Under the pieces are notes generated by a model, which was not told the origin of the DNA, made no database searches, and saw only the letters and a list, made by a program, of their open reading frames with translations. A program made the translations under genes and the position numbers. This document shows, one piece after another, positions 18,751 through 27,364 of a stretch of 64,000 nucleotides of DNA. Every line of letters begins with the position of its first letter. Position 1 is the first letter of the stretch. The stretch lies in NCBI GenBank assembly GCA_028687035.1, contig JAQUAX010000004.1, positions 171,927-235,926 of the forward strand, read 5' to 3'. This DNA comes from Dechloromonas sp. Its GTDB lineage: Bacteria > Pseudomonadota > Gammaproteobacteria > Burkholderiales > Rhodocyclaceae.

Positions 18751-19623
18751 TCAGCGCAGGCGCAGGATGCGCACGGCGCCGGCCAGCACGAGCAGGCCGA
18801 TCGCGCTGCCGATCAGCCAGTCCGGCCACGGGCTGCCGGTCCAGGCGACCAGCCCGCCGGCGACGATGACGCCGAGATTGGCCAGCACGTCGTTGGCCGA
18901 GAACAGGTAGCTGGCGCGCAGGTGCACGCCGCCGTCGCGGTGGCGGTGCAGCAGCGCCAGGCAGGCGACGTTGGCGGCCAGCGCGAGCACTGCGATGCCG
19001 ACCATCGCGATACCTTCCGGCGCGGCGCCGAGCAGCATGCGGCGTCCGGTTTCGGCCAGCGCCCCGAGCGCCAGCAACAACTGCAGCAGGCCGGCCAGCC
19101 GGGCGGCGGCGAGCTTGGCCGCGGCGGCGCGGCCGACCGCGTACAGCGCCAGCCCATAGACCGCGGCGTCGGTGAACATGTCGAGCGCATCGGCGATCAG
19201 GCCGACCGAGCCGGCCCACCAGCCGGCGACGATCTCGACGACGAACATCGCCGCGTTGATCGCCAGCAGCCGGCGCAGCACCCGCGTCTCCGTCGCGTCA
19301 CCGGCATCCGGGACGGATTCGCTGCCGGCCAGCGGCCGGCTGTCGGCCAGTTCGGCGCCGAAGCCCAGCGGACGCAGCCGCTCGAGCAGCCTTTCGGGCG
19401 ATCCGGCGTGGTCGACCGTCAGCCGTCGGCCGGGCAGGTCGAAATGCAGCGCGGCGACGCCGGCGTCGGCCAGGCGCAGCCGGATCAGCGTTTCCTCGGC
19501 CGGACAGTCCATGCCGGGAATCGAGAAAGTGCTGCGGAAACGCGCCGGACCGGCCGGCGCAGCTGCCGGTTCCGGGGCGGCGCCCGACGTCCCGCAAGGG
19601 CAGCGGTCGGTGCAGCCCGGCAT
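18751..19623 (-). CDS. Cation transporter (CDF-like) with N-terminal HMA-like domain
   Basis: Protein of 290 residues. The first 20 residues are cysteine-rich (MPGCTDRCPCG). Residues about 30-100 resemble a heavy-metal-associated domain (STFSIPGMDCPAEETLIRLRLADAG) but have a single cysteine, where the family normally has CxxC. From about residue 115 six hydrophobic helices follow in a cation-diffusion-facilitator arrangement (INAAMFVVEIVAGWWAGSVGLIADALDMFTDAAVYG split over helices 1-2). It is probably a divalent metal exporter; the metal is unknown. The ATG at 19623 overlaps the stop of the upstream hydrolase as TGATG. Confidence 0.78.
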   Translation of the reverse strand: MPGCTDRCPCGTSGAAPEPAAAPAGPARFRSTFSIPGMDCPAEETLIRLRLADAGVAALHFDLPGRRLTVDHAGSPERLLERLRPLGFGAELADSRPLAGSESVPDAGDATETRVLRRLLAINAAMFVVEIVAGWWAGSVGLIADALDMFTDAAVYGLALYAVGRAAAAKLAAARLAGLLQLLLALGALAETGRRMLLGAAPEGIAMVGIAVLALAANVACLALLHRHRDGGVHLRASYLFSANDVLANLGVIVAGGLVAWTGSPWPDWLIGSAIGLLVLAGAVRILRLR

Positions 19624-20633
19624 CAGAAGGCGGCGGCCTCGGCCTCCAGGTAGGCGAGGCTGACGTACTTGCCGATGTTGCTGTCGAAGCCCTTGGTGTC
19701 CTTCGCCCGGCTGGCGACGCGCGGGTCCCTGAGGACCAGCGCCTTGGCCTCCTCCATCGACAGCCCGTCCTTGATCGCCTTTTCGCAGGGCTGGTAGATG
19801 CCCTCGAACAGCTCGCGGTTCCATTGCAGCACCTGGCCGCTCGGCAGGCCGTGGCCGGGCAGCCAGATCGTCGAGCCGGCATTCTTTTCCAGCGCGGCAT
19901 AGGCGGCCAGCGTGCCGACGTAGGAACCTTCGTCCATGTTGGCGATGCGCCGGTCCATCGCGACGTCGCCGACGCAGGTCAGTTTGTCCTCGACGACCTC
20001 GACGCAGATGTCGCTGGGCGTGTGGGCCTTGCCGTAATGGTGGATGCGCAGCGTGACGTCGCCGAATTTGAGCTCCTGGCCGTGGTCGACCGCGGTGTTC
20101 GGCGGCACGACGCGGGTGCCGACGGTGGCCTGGTTGGTCCATTGCTCCATCAGCGTGCGCCACAGCTTGCCCTGCATGCCGGAAATCTCCTTGATCGTGC
20201 CGGCGTGGGCGTAGATCGGGATGCCCGGGTAGGCGGCGGCGAAGGCGTCGTTACCGAGCCAGTGGTCGCCGTGGTAATGGCTGTTGATGATCGCGACGAC
20301 CGGCTTGTTCAGCGTCTTGCGGATCTGCCGGATGGCCATCTCGCCGATCTGCACCGAGGCGCCGGAATCGACGACGACCAAGCCCTTGGCGGTATCGACG
20401 AAGGTGACGTTGCACATCATCCCCTGGTTTTCCGGGGTCGGGAAACCGTCGGGCGAGTGGATCATCCAGACGTGCGGCGAAATGCGGCGCAGCGGGTGGT
20501 CCTTGATCGCCGGGCCGCGGACGAAATCCTCGACTTCGCGGGCGAAGGCGCTCATGGCCTGCCAGGGGGCGAACTCGACGGCGGTCAGCGCCGTCAGCGC
20601 GGAGACGGAACGCAGGAAGCGGCGACGATCCAT
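19623..20633 (-). CDS. Exported metallo-beta-lactamase-fold hydrolase
   Basis: Protein of 336 residues with a twin-arginine-type leader (MDRRRFLRSVSALTALTAV), so it is probably exported folded. The zinc motif HYHGDHWLGN (HxHxDH class, about residue 128), a second histidine at HHYGKAHTPSD and the late HG motif (LPGHGLPSGQ) are all present, so it should bind two metals. It resembles SoxH-like and quinoprotein-associated zinc hydrolases, but the substrate is unknown. ATG at 20633 follows AGGAGATACTG. It overlaps the metal transporter gene, which suggests a shared function. Confidence 0.82.
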   Translation of the reverse strand: MDRRRFLRSVSALTALTAVEFAPWQAMSAFAREVEDFVRGPAIKDHPLRRISPHVWMIHSPDGFPTPENQGMMCNVTFVDTAKGLVVVDSGASVQIGEMAIRQIRKTLNKPVVAIINSHYHGDHWLGNDAFAAAYPGIPIYAHAGTIKEISGMQGKLWRTLMEQWTNQATVGTRVVPPNTAVDHGQELKFGDVTLRIHHYGKAHTPSDICVEVVEDKLTCVGDVAMDRRIANMDEGSYVGTLAAYAALEKNAGSTIWLPGHGLPSGQVLQWNRELFEGIYQPCEKAIKDGLSMEEAKALVLRDPRVASRAKDTKGFDSNIGKYVSLAYLEAEAAAF

Positions 20634-20705
20634 CAGTATCTCCTGAAACGTTAAACTGGCACGCATCATCGCGCCGAAAACGTCCTTCGTCTACACTGCC
20701 GACCC

Positions 20706-20924
20706 ATGCGCCGCTATCCCGTCTCCTTCGTCGTCCTGACCGTCCTCGGCATCCTCTGCGCCATCCCCGGTGCGATCAGCCTGGCCGGTTTCGGCGCCCT
20801 GCTCCACCCGGTGCTCGACGACCCGATGGCCGGGCTGGCCTTCATCGTGTCGGCGATCGCGCTGGTCGGTTCCGGCGCCTTCCCGCTGGTCATCGAGAAG
20901 CTCAAGGAAAACGAGGGCGGCTAG
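20706..20924 (+). CDS. Small two-helix membrane protein, unknown
   Basis: Predicted 72-residue protein with hydrophobic segments at about residues 6-32 and 42-62 and a charged tail (IEKLKENEGG). No recognised family. The start at 20706 lacks a clear ribosome site. It is divergent from the hydrolase gene, and its TAG stop overlaps the TAG stop of the convergent YeeE/YedE gene. The membrane-protein composition and absence of a better frame in this gap support it, but it could be spurious. Confidence 0.5.
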   Translation: MRRYPVSFVVLTVLGILCAIPGAISLAGFGALLHPVLDDPMAGLAFIVSAIALVGSGAFPLVIEKLKENEGG

Positions 20925-22024
20925 GCCTCGCGCATCAGCCGCCAGTACTGGAATTTCAGCATCGCGGCGGCGCTGGCGACGATGGCCAGGAAGGTCACGA
21001 TCGAGCCGAGCGCCAGCGTCGAGAAGCCGCTGATGCCCTGGCCGACCGTGCAGCCCATCGCGGTGACGCCGCCGAAGCCCATCAATGCGGCGCCGAGCAG
21101 GTGGCTGGCGGTGTCCTCGATGCCGGCGAAGCCTTCCCAGCGGAAACTGCGGGTCGCCAGCGACCACGCGAAGGAGCCGGCGATCACGCCGAGCACCGTG
21201 GCGATCGCGAAAGTCAGCGTCCGGCTGGTGTCCGACCACAGCATCAGCAGTTCCAGCGTGTAGGCCTGCGGCGCGACGAAGGTCAGCGCCTCCATGCGGC
21301 CGCTGTTGGTCGCCAGGAAGGCTTCCTCCAGCGTCTCCGGGTGTTCCGGCAGGTAGCCGAGATGGCCGCTGACGTACCACGCGGCGACCACCGCCAGCCC
21401 GGTGCCGAGGCCGCCGAGCAGGTTGTCGAGCGTCCAGAAGTCGCGGCGGGCCAGGCTGAATGCGGTCAACCCGCCGCCGATGCCGAAAACCGCGAGCAGG
21501 AACGCGGTCTTCGCCTCCAGCCCGGCGGCGGTCAGCAGCGCCGGGATGTCCTGGCCGCCCGGGAAGGTCAGCGCGACCTTGTCGAGCACATTGACGCGGA
21601 AGGCGCCGAACACGCCGCGCATCGTCATGTAGGCGAACAGGCCGAGGACCAGGAAGACAACCAGCGATTTCAGGTTGCCGCCGCCGATGCGGATCAGCGT
21701 CTTCGAGCCGCAGCCGGACGCCAGCACCATGCCGACGCCGAAGCAGCCGCCGCCGACCAGGTAGGACAGCCAGGTGAAGGCCGGCGTGCGGTAGATCGAC
21801 TTGCCGAGGTCGATCAGCCCGGCCGCGTGCAGTGCCGCCGAGCCGAGGATGGCGACGCCGATGGCCAGCAGCCACATGCGCATCCGGCTCCACTCGCCCA
21901 TGTTGACGATGTCGGACACGGCGCCCATGGTGCAGAAGTGCGTCTTCTGGCCGATCGCGCCGAACACGAAGGAAACGGCGAAGGCCAGCCAGAGAACGGT
22001 CTGGGTCGTTGCGGCGAGGTCCAT
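20921..22024 (-). CDS. YeeE/YedE family (TsuA-like) sulfur-compound transporter
   Basis: Membrane protein of 367 residues with about nine hydrophobic helices. It has the conserved cysteine motifs of the YeeE/TsuA family: HFCTMG (Cys31), ASGCGSKT (Cys105) and MGCTVGQG (Cys325), which in characterised members pass thiosulfate through the membrane. ATG at 22024 (MDLAATTQTV) is used because it begins at the first helix. It lies two bases after queC, so it is probably co-transcribed with it, though the functions are unrelated. Substrate specificity for thiosulfate is inferred. Confidence 0.85.
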   Translation of the reverse strand: MDLAATTQTVLWLAFAVSFVFGAIGQKTHFCTMGAVSDIVNMGEWSRMRMWLLAIGVAILGSAALHAAGLIDLGKSIYRTPAFTWLSYLVGGGCFGVGMVLASGCGSKTLIRIGGGNLKSLVVFLVLGLFAYMTMRGVFGAFRVNVLDKVALTFPGGQDIPALLTAAGLEAKTAFLLAVFGIGGGLTAFSLARRDFWTLDNLLGGLGTGLAVVAAWYVSGHLGYLPEHPETLEEAFLATNSGRMEALTFVAPQAYTLELLMLWSDTSRTLTFAIATVLGVIAGSFAWSLATRSFRWEGFAGIEDTASHLLGAALMGFGGVTAMGCTVGQGISGFSTLALGSIVTFLAIVASAAAMLKFQYWRLMREA

Positions 22025-22026
22025 GT

Positions 22027-22701
22027 TCAGCTCCGGTAAGGCGTGGGATCGGCGACGCCGGCGGCGCGGAAGCCTTCGGCGCGCAGGCGGCAGGAATCGC
22101 AGACGCCGCAGGCGCGGCCCCAGTCGTCGGCCTGGTAGCAGGAAACGGTCAGGCCGTAATCGACGCCGAGTGCGCTGCCGGTGCGGATGATGTCGGCCTT
22201 GGACAGGTCGATCAGCGGCGCGTGGATGGACAGTTTGTGCCCCTCGACGCCGGCCTTGGTCGCCAGGTTGGCCATTTTCTCGAAGGCGGCGATGTATTCC
22301 GGCCGGCAATCCGGGTAGCCCGAGTAGTCGACCGCATTGACCCCGACGAAGATGTCCAGGCTGCCCAGCACCTCGGCCCAGGCCAGCGCCAGCGACAGCA
22401 TGATGGTGTTGCGCGCCGGCACGTAGGTGACCGGGATGCCCGGCTGCACGCCGACGGTCGGCACCGCGATGGTGCTGTCGGTCAGCGCCGAGCCGCCGAA
22501 CTGGGCCAGCCCGAGATTGAGCACGCGGTGCTCGGCGGCGCCCAGTGCCGCGGCGACGCGGGCCGCGGCCTGCAGCTCGGCGCTGTGGCGCTGGCCGTAG
22601 TCGAAGGACAGGCAGTAGCAGGCGTAGCCCTGGCTGCGCGCGATGGCGAGGCAGGTCGCGGAGTCCAGACCGCCGGAAAGGAGGACGACAGCGTTTTTCA
22701 T
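22027..22701 (-). CDS. queC: 7-cyano-7-deazaguanine synthase QueC
   Basis: Enzyme of 224 residues that converts 7-carboxy-7-deazaguanine to preQ0 with ATP and ammonia for queuosine tRNA modification. It shows the N-type ATP pyrophosphatase loop [12 protein letters not shown] at the start, the middle segment [21 protein letters not shown] (broken here for length), and the C-terminal zinc site [21 protein letters not shown] made of four cysteines. The ATG at 22701 is preferred; 22704 is also possible. queE, the preceding step in the pathway, lies 3 kb away on the same strand. Confidence 0.95.
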   Translation of the reverse strand: MKNAVVLLSGGLDSATCLAIARSQGYACYCLSFDYGQRHSAELQAAARVAAALGAAEHRVLNLGLAQFGGSALTDSTIAVPTVGVQPGIPVTYVPARNTIMLSLALAWAEVLGSLDIFVGVNAVDYSGYPDCRPEYIAAFEKMANLATKAGVEGHKLSIHAPLIDLSKADIIRTGSALGVDYGLTVSCYQADDWGRACGVCDSCRLRAEGFRAAGVADPTPYRS

Positions 22702-22740
22702 CATGGGGCGCGAATATACCATCCCGGCCCCGCCGGGTCG

Positions 22741-24930
22741 TCAGTGCAGGGGGGCCGGGGGATGCAGCAGCCCGGCCTCGAACTGGTCGAGGCCGACCGG
22801 CCGGCCGAACAGGTAACCCTGGAAGGCCTTGCAGCCGTGCGCGGCGAGCGCCGCGTGCTGCGCGTCGTCCTCGACGCCCTCGGCGACGACGCCCATGCGC
22901 AGGCTGTTGCCGAGCGAGATGATGGCGCCGACGATCACCGCGTCGTCCGGATCGGCCAGCATGTCGCGGACGAAGGCCTGGTCGACCTTGATCTGCTGGA
23001 AAGGAAAACGCTTCAGGTAGGACAGCGACGCGTAGCCGGTGCCGAAATCGTCGAGCGAGAAGCGTACACCGCGTTCGCGCAGCGCCTTCATCTTGGCGAC
23101 CACGTCATCGACGTTGTCGAGCAGCAGGCTCTCGGTCAGTTCCAGCTTCAGGCGGCGGGGATCGGCGTCGTGGCGTTCGAGGGCGGCGACGACCTGGTCG
23201 ACGAAATCCGGCTGGCGGAACTGCTTGGCGCTGACGTTGACCGCGAGGTAGAGCCCGGCGGTGGCTGGATCGTCGGCCCAGCGGCGCAGCCGGGCGCAGG
23301 CCTGGTCGAGGATCCACAGCCCGATCGGGGTGATCAGCCCGGTTTCCTCGGCGAGCGGAATGAAGTCGCCCGGCGGCACCAGCGAACGGCCGGCCGGCTG
23401 CCAGCGCAGCAGCAGTTCGGCGCCGATCAGCTGCCGTTCGGCATCCACCAGCGCCTGAACGTGCAGCACGAACTCGCCGCGGACCAGCGCCTGGCGCAGG
23501 CCGCTTTCGGTTGCCGCACGCTGCTCGAGCGCGGTCTGCATCGCCGAGTCGAAGAAGCGGATCGCGTTGCGTCCGGCCTCCTTGGCCTTGTACAGCGCGA
23601 TGTCGGCCTGCTTGAGCAGGGCTTCGAGCGGCTTGTCCTGGCCGGCGAACAGGCTGATCCCGACGCTGGCAGAGTGGAAGCACTCGATCTTGCCGGCCAG
23701 CAGGTAGGGCTGGCCCAGTGCGGCGCGGATCTTCTCGGCGACGGTCTCGGCCTGGATGCCGGCTTCGCGCTCGGCCGGATCGAGGTCGCCGAGCAGCACC
23801 GCAAATTCGTCGCCGCCCTGGCGGGCCGCGGTGTCCTGGGCGCGCAGGCAGGCGCGCAGCCGGTCGGCGACCTCGATCAGCAGCAGGTCGCCGACGTCGT
23901 GGCCGAGCGTGTCGTTCAGCGTCTTGAAGTTGTCGAGGTCGAGCAGCAGCAGCGCGCCGTGCCGCTTGCTGCGGATGCCGGCGGCCTGGGCCTGGGCGAG
24001 CCGGTCGAGCAGCAGCCGGCGGTTCGGCAGGCCGGTCAGCGGGTCGTAGAAGGCCAGCTGGTGAATTTCCGACTCGGCCGCCTTCAGGCTGCTGATGTCC
24101 GAAAAGGTGCTGACGTAGTGGCTCAGCCGGCCGAGGCCGTCGTAGATCGCGCTGATGGTCAGCCATTCCGGGAAGATTTCGCCGTCCTTGCGCCGGTTCC
24201 ACAATTCCCCCTGCCAGTTGCCGGTCTCGTTCAGGCTCTGCCACATCCGCGCGTAGAAGGCGGCGTCGTGGCGGCCGGATTTCAGCAGGCTGGGGCGACG
24301 ACCGATGACTTCCTCCGCCGCGTAGCCGGTCAGCCGGGTGAAGGCCGGGTTGACGCGCAGGATGCGCTGGTCGGCGTCGGTGACCATGATCGCCGCCTGC
24401 GACTCGAAGGCGGTCGCCGCGATCGCCCGTTCGCGGTCGACCTGGCGCTGGCGCTCGATTTCGTGGGCGACGCCGAGATAGCCCCGCAGCCGGCCGTTTT
24501 CGTCGTACAACGGGCTCAGTTGCAGGCTGACCGGCAGACGGCGGCCGTCCCGGCACACGTAGGTCCAGGCGTGTTCCTGGGCGCCGTCGACGGCCAGCGC
24601 GGCGGCGAGCAGCGAAAAGTCGGCGGCGATAGCGCGGCCGAGGTGCTTGCCGAGCCGGCGGGCCGCAATCTCGATTTCGCGCGGGTCGTGGAAGAGCAGC
24701 GGCGTCCGCCGGCCGATCAGTTCGTCAGACTCGTAGCCGAGCAGTTCGAGGGCGTAGCGGTTCAGGTAGCGCAGCGTGCCGTCGGGATCGGTCGCGATGA
24801 CTGCATGGCCGGCCTGGTCGAGGATGGCGCCGAGCAGTTCGCAATGCCCGGTTGCGCGGGGGCGGTTCACGCAGCGGCCCGGCCTTGCGGCCACCGGTTC
24901 CGGCAGGATCGTCTCGGTCCGAACATCCAT
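22741..24930 (-). CDS. Cyclic-di-GMP enzyme with two PAS domains, GGDEF and EAL
   Basis: Soluble protein of 729 residues, without membrane segments. Two PAS sensors (about residues 35-150 and 165-285) are followed by GGDEF (about 290-460; active motif ARQGGDEFAVLL intact) and EAL (about 470-725). In the EAL domain the signature reads ELL instead of EAL, while NVSAKQF, LELTES, DDFGTGYASL, IKVDQAF, VAEGVED and FQGYLFGRP keep the catalytic and metal residues. It may both make and degrade cyclic di-GMP, with the PAS domains sensing a small molecule or redox state. A PilZ effector gene lies just upstream. Confidence 0.92.
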   Translation of the reverse strand: MDVRTETILPEPVAARPGRCVNRPRATGHCELLGAILDQAGHAVIATDPDGTLRYLNRYALELLGYESDELIGRRTPLLFHDPREIEIAARRLGKHLGRAIAADFSLLAAALAVDGAQEHAWTYVCRDGRRLPVSLQLSPLYDENGRLRGYLGVAHEIERQRQVDRERAIAATAFESQAAIMVTDADQRILRVNPAFTRLTGYAAEEVIGRRPSLLKSGRHDAAFYARMWQSLNETGNWQGELWNRRKDGEIFPEWLTISAIYDGLGRLSHYVSTFSDISSLKAAESEIHQLAFYDPLTGLPNRRLLLDRLAQAQAAGIRSKRHGALLLLDLDNFKTLNDTLGHDVGDLLLIEVADRLRACLRAQDTAARQGGDEFAVLLGDLDPAEREAGIQAETVAEKIRAALGQPYLLAGKIECFHSASVGISLFAGQDKPLEALLKQADIALYKAKEAGRNAIRFFDSAMQTALEQRAATESGLRQALVRGEFVLHVQALVDAERQLIGAELLLRWQPAGRSLVPPGDFIPLAEETGLITPIGLWILDQACARLRRWADDPATAGLYLAVNVSAKQFRQPDFVDQVVAALERHDADPRRLKLELTESLLLDNVDDVVAKMKALRERGVRFSLDDFGTGYASLSYLKRFPFQQIKVDQAFVRDMLADPDDAVIVGAIISLGNSLRMGVVAEGVEDDAQHAALAAHGCKAFQGYLFGRPVGLDQFEAGLLHPPAPLH

Positions 24931-25047
24931 TCCTCCCTTTCGTCGCGCCTCGTTGCGGCGGAGCGAGGAGATGTGGCTCCGCCGTGTGACCGGGGATTAT
25001 CGCGAATGGATATGACATGTGGCAAGCCGGACGTGCCGGCCGCCGGC

Positions 25048-25410
25048 TCAGCTGCGGCTGAGCAGGGACAGTTCGCGCTCGGCCAGGGCCTCGTCGCCGA
25101 GGTTCAGTGCGAGCAGGCGGCGCAGGTGGGTCACGCTGTCGACGTCGATTTCCCGGCAGGCCAGCCCGACGAGGTCGGCGTCGCGATGGACGACGGTGGT
25201 TTCCATGCGGATCGACGTGCCGGCCTGGTCGAGCCGGATCTTCAGCGTGCACGGGCTGCCGATCCGGGCGAACAGCGGGGCCGCCGGACGGATCAGCGCG
25301 CCCTTCAGCGACAGGTCGACGACCTCGACCGGGTATTCGCCGTCGGGCAGGAAAAGCAGTCCTTCGCTGGCGAAGGCGACGCGGGAAAAGCGGCGGCGGT
25401 TGGCGGTCAT
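25048..25410 (-). CDS. PilZ domain protein, cyclic-di-GMP effector
   Basis: Single-domain PilZ protein of 120 residues. It has the two ligand motifs: RRRFSR near the N-terminus (RxxxR) and DLSLKGAL about residue 33 (D/NxSxxG), so cyclic di-GMP binding is likely. The C-terminal extension (LRRLLALNLGDEALAERELSLL) is helical. It is 10 bases downstream of queE and is followed by the PAS-GGDEF-EAL gene, so it may act on the signal that protein controls. The target process is not evident. Confidence 0.88.
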   Translation of the reverse strand: MTANRRRFSRVAFASEGLLFLPDGEYPVEVVDLSLKGALIRPAAPLFARIGSPCTLKIRLDQAGTSIRMETTVVHRDADLVGLACREIDVDSVTHLRRLLALNLGDEALAERELSLLSRS

Positions 25411-25420
25411 GGCGTCCTCC

Positions 25421-26059
25421 TCATTTTCCCTGCATGTTACCCCAGAGAATCTTGTGCAACTGCAGCTGGAAGCGCACGTTCAGGCCGTCTTCGAGTATCC
25501 ATTCGGCCAGTGCGCGCGGTTCGACCAGGCCCTGGGCAGGCGACAGCAGCACCGGGCACAGCCGGTCGAGCTGCCGGGCGCGGATCTGCTCGCGGGCCCA
25601 TTCGTAGTCGGCGCGCGATGCGACGACGATCTTGATCTCGTCGCGCGGCGTCAGGCAGTCCAGGTTTTCCCAGCGGTTGCGCGCGCACTCGCCGGAGTCC
25701 GGCGCTTTCAGGTCCATGATGCGCGATACGCGCGGGTCGACCCCGGCGATATCGAGGGCGCCGGAGGTTTCCAGCGACACGTCGTAGCCGGCGTCGCACA
25801 GGGCGGTCAGCAGCGCCAGGCATTCCTTCTGGGCGAGCGGCTCGCCGCCGGTCACACAGACCTGGCGTGCCGGGTAGCGGGCGACTTCGGCGAGCACGGC
25901 CTCGACGCTGGACGGCTGGCCGCCGGTGAAACTGTAGGTCGTGTCGCACCAGGTGCAGCGCAGCGGACAGCCGGTCAGCCGGACGAACACGGTCGGCAGG
26001 CCGGCACGCGACGCCTCGCCCTGCAGCGAGAAGAAGATTTCGGTGAGACGCAGCGCCAA
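25421..26059 (-). CDS. queE: 7-carboxy-7-deazaguanine synthase QueE
   Basis: Radical SAM enzyme of 212 residues that rearranges 6-carboxytetrahydropterin to 7-carboxy-7-deazaguanine in queuosine synthesis. The start LTEIFFSLQGEASRAGLPTV gives substrate contacts. The iron-sulfur motif is CPLRCTWC (Cx3Cx2C), followed by TTYSFTGGQ and the SAM-binding VTGGEPL. It starts directly after the stop of cpoB, continuing the tol-pal operon, an association seen in many proteobacteria. The short C-terminal region fits the QueE size range. Confidence 0.94.
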   Translation of the reverse strand: MALRLTEIFFSLQGEASRAGLPTVFVRLTGCPLRCTWCDTTYSFTGGQPSSVEAVLAEVARYPARQVCVTGGEPLAQKECLALLTALCDAGYDVSLETSGALDIAGVDPRVSRIMDLKAPDSGECARNRWENLDCLTPRDEIKIVVASRADYEWAREQIRARQLDRLCPVLLSPAQGLVEPRALAEWILEDGLNVRFQLQLHKILWGNMQGK

Positions 26060-26800
26060 TTACTTCTTCTTCAGGCGCTCGCGGGCCGCCTCGGCAGCCG
26101 GGGACTTCGGATAGCCGGCGACGACGGCTTCCAGCGCACGGCGGGCGGCGTTCGCATTGCCCAGTTCCTGCTGGCAGGTCGCGATCGCCAGCCAGGCGTC
26201 GGGCGCCTTGGCGCTTTCGGCGTAGCGCGAAGTGACCTGGGTCTGCGCCTCGATCGCCTTCTTGCAGTCGCGCTGCGCATACCAGGCGTTGCCCAGCCAG
26301 TATTGCGCGTTCGGGGCCAGCTGGCCGTCCGGGTATTTCTGCACGAAAGCGGAAAAACCGGCGGCGGCTTCCTTGTACTTGGCGGCCTTGAACTGGTTCA
26401 GCGCCGCTTCGTATTCCTGCGTCTCGCGCGCCGGATCGGCGGCCGGACGGGCCGGCGCCGCGCCTTCGGAGGGGGCGTCGGCCGCCGCCTGCGCCGGCGT
26501 TTCGAACTTGCGCAGGCGGGTGTCGAGGTCGAGATAGAAATCCTGCTGGCGCTTCTTCGCCGTTTCCAGCTCGTAGCTCAGCGTCTCGATCAGGCCGTTG
26601 AGCCGGGCGATCTCGTCGGCCTGGCGCTGGATCTGCGCCGACAGTTCGAGTTGCGCCCGGGATTGCTGGTCGAATCGCGCCTCGGTCTTGATCCGGTGAT
26701 CGGCGATCTGGCGGCGCGCCTCCTCGTCGTCGAAAACGCCGGCCTGGGCCTGCGCCGCGCCCAGCGCGGCGATCAGCAGCGCGATTCGGACCGGGCGCAT
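26060..26800 (-). CDS. cpoB: Cell division coordinator CpoB (YbgF)
   Basis: Periplasmic protein of 246 residues with a signal peptide (MRPVRIALLIAALGAAQAQA), a coiled-coil trimerisation region (about residues 35-95; QIQRQADEIARLNGLIETL), an alanine/proline linker and TPR repeats to the end (YEAALNQFKAAKYKEAAAGF, YWLGNAWYAQRDCKKAIEA). CpoB links septal peptidoglycan synthesis by PBP1B with Tol-driven outer-membrane constriction. It sits at its usual place two bases after pal and immediately before queE. Confidence 0.93.
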   Translation of the reverse strand: MRPVRIALLIAALGAAQAQAGVFDDEEARRQIADHRIKTEARFDQQSRAQLELSAQIQRQADEIARLNGLIETLSYELETAKKRQQDFYLDLDTRLRKFETPAQAAADAPSEGAAPARPAADPARETQEYEAALNQFKAAKYKEAAAGFSAFVQKYPDGQLAPNAQYWLGNAWYAQRDCKKAIEAQTQVTSRYAESAKAPDAWLAIATCQQELGNANAARRALEAVVAGYPKSPAAEAARERLKKK

Positions 26801-26802
26801 GG

Positions 26803-27342
26803 TCAGAACTCGCCGCGGCCGTCAGCGGCGCGATACAGGATGTCGGCGCGACGGTTTTCGGCCCAGGCGCTGTCGTCGTGGCCCGGATTCTTCGGCTTTT
26901 CCTCGCCCAGGCTGACCGACTCGATCTGGTCGTCGCGGACGCCGAGCAGGTTCAGCGAGCGCTTGACGGCTTCGGCACGCTTCTGACCCAGCGACAGGTT
27001 GTATTCGCGGCTGCCGCGCTCGTCGGTGTTGCCCTGCAGCAGCACCTTGAAGCCGCGGTTGGCGTTCAGGTACTTGGCGTGGGCGGCGACCAGATCCTGG
27101 TATTCCGGCTTGACGTCGTACTTGTCGAGGTCGAAGTAGATGCTGCGCTGCGACAGCTTGCTCTTCGGGTCGGTCAGTTCGCGCGGCAGGCCGTTCGCAT
27201 CGAGGCCGCCGGCGACGACCGGGGTCACGCCGGTGGTCGCGCCGCTGCGCGATTCGACCGGTGCGCTGTCTTCGGGAACGGGGGTGGTGCTGCAGCCGAC
27301 GATCAGCGCGGACAGCAGGGCGGGAACAAGCAGTTTTTTCAT
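26803..27342 (-). CDS. pal: Peptidoglycan-associated lipoprotein Pal
   Basis: Outer-membrane lipoprotein of 179 residues. The signal peptide ends in the lipobox LIVGC, whose cysteine is lipidated. After a flexible linker comes an OmpA-like peptidoglycan-binding domain (about residues 70-175) with the IYFDLDKYDVKPEYQDLVAAH start and the diaminopimelate contact region GNTDERGSREYNLSLGQKRA, including the conserved Asp and Arg. I used ATG at 27342, since a longer frame lacks a coherent signal. It binds TolB and keeps the outer membrane tethered during division. Confidence 0.95.
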   Translation of the reverse strand: MKKLLVPALLSALIVGCSTTPVPEDSAPVESRSGATTGVTPVVAGGLDANGLPRELTDPKSKLSQRSIYFDLDKYDVKPEYQDLVAAHAKYLNANRGFKVLLQGNTDERGSREYNLSLGQKRAEAVKRSLNLLGVRDDQIESVSLGEEKPKNPGHDDSAWAENRRADILYRAADGRGEF

Positions 27343-27364
27343 GGTGTGTGGTACCGGTGCGGAT

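Noticed and set aside
22009..25635. Plus-strand open frame of 1208 codons opposite queC, GGDEF-EAL and PilZ genes
   Set aside because: Shadow frame; its sequence is low-complexity and the minus-strand proteins carry intact catalytic motifs.
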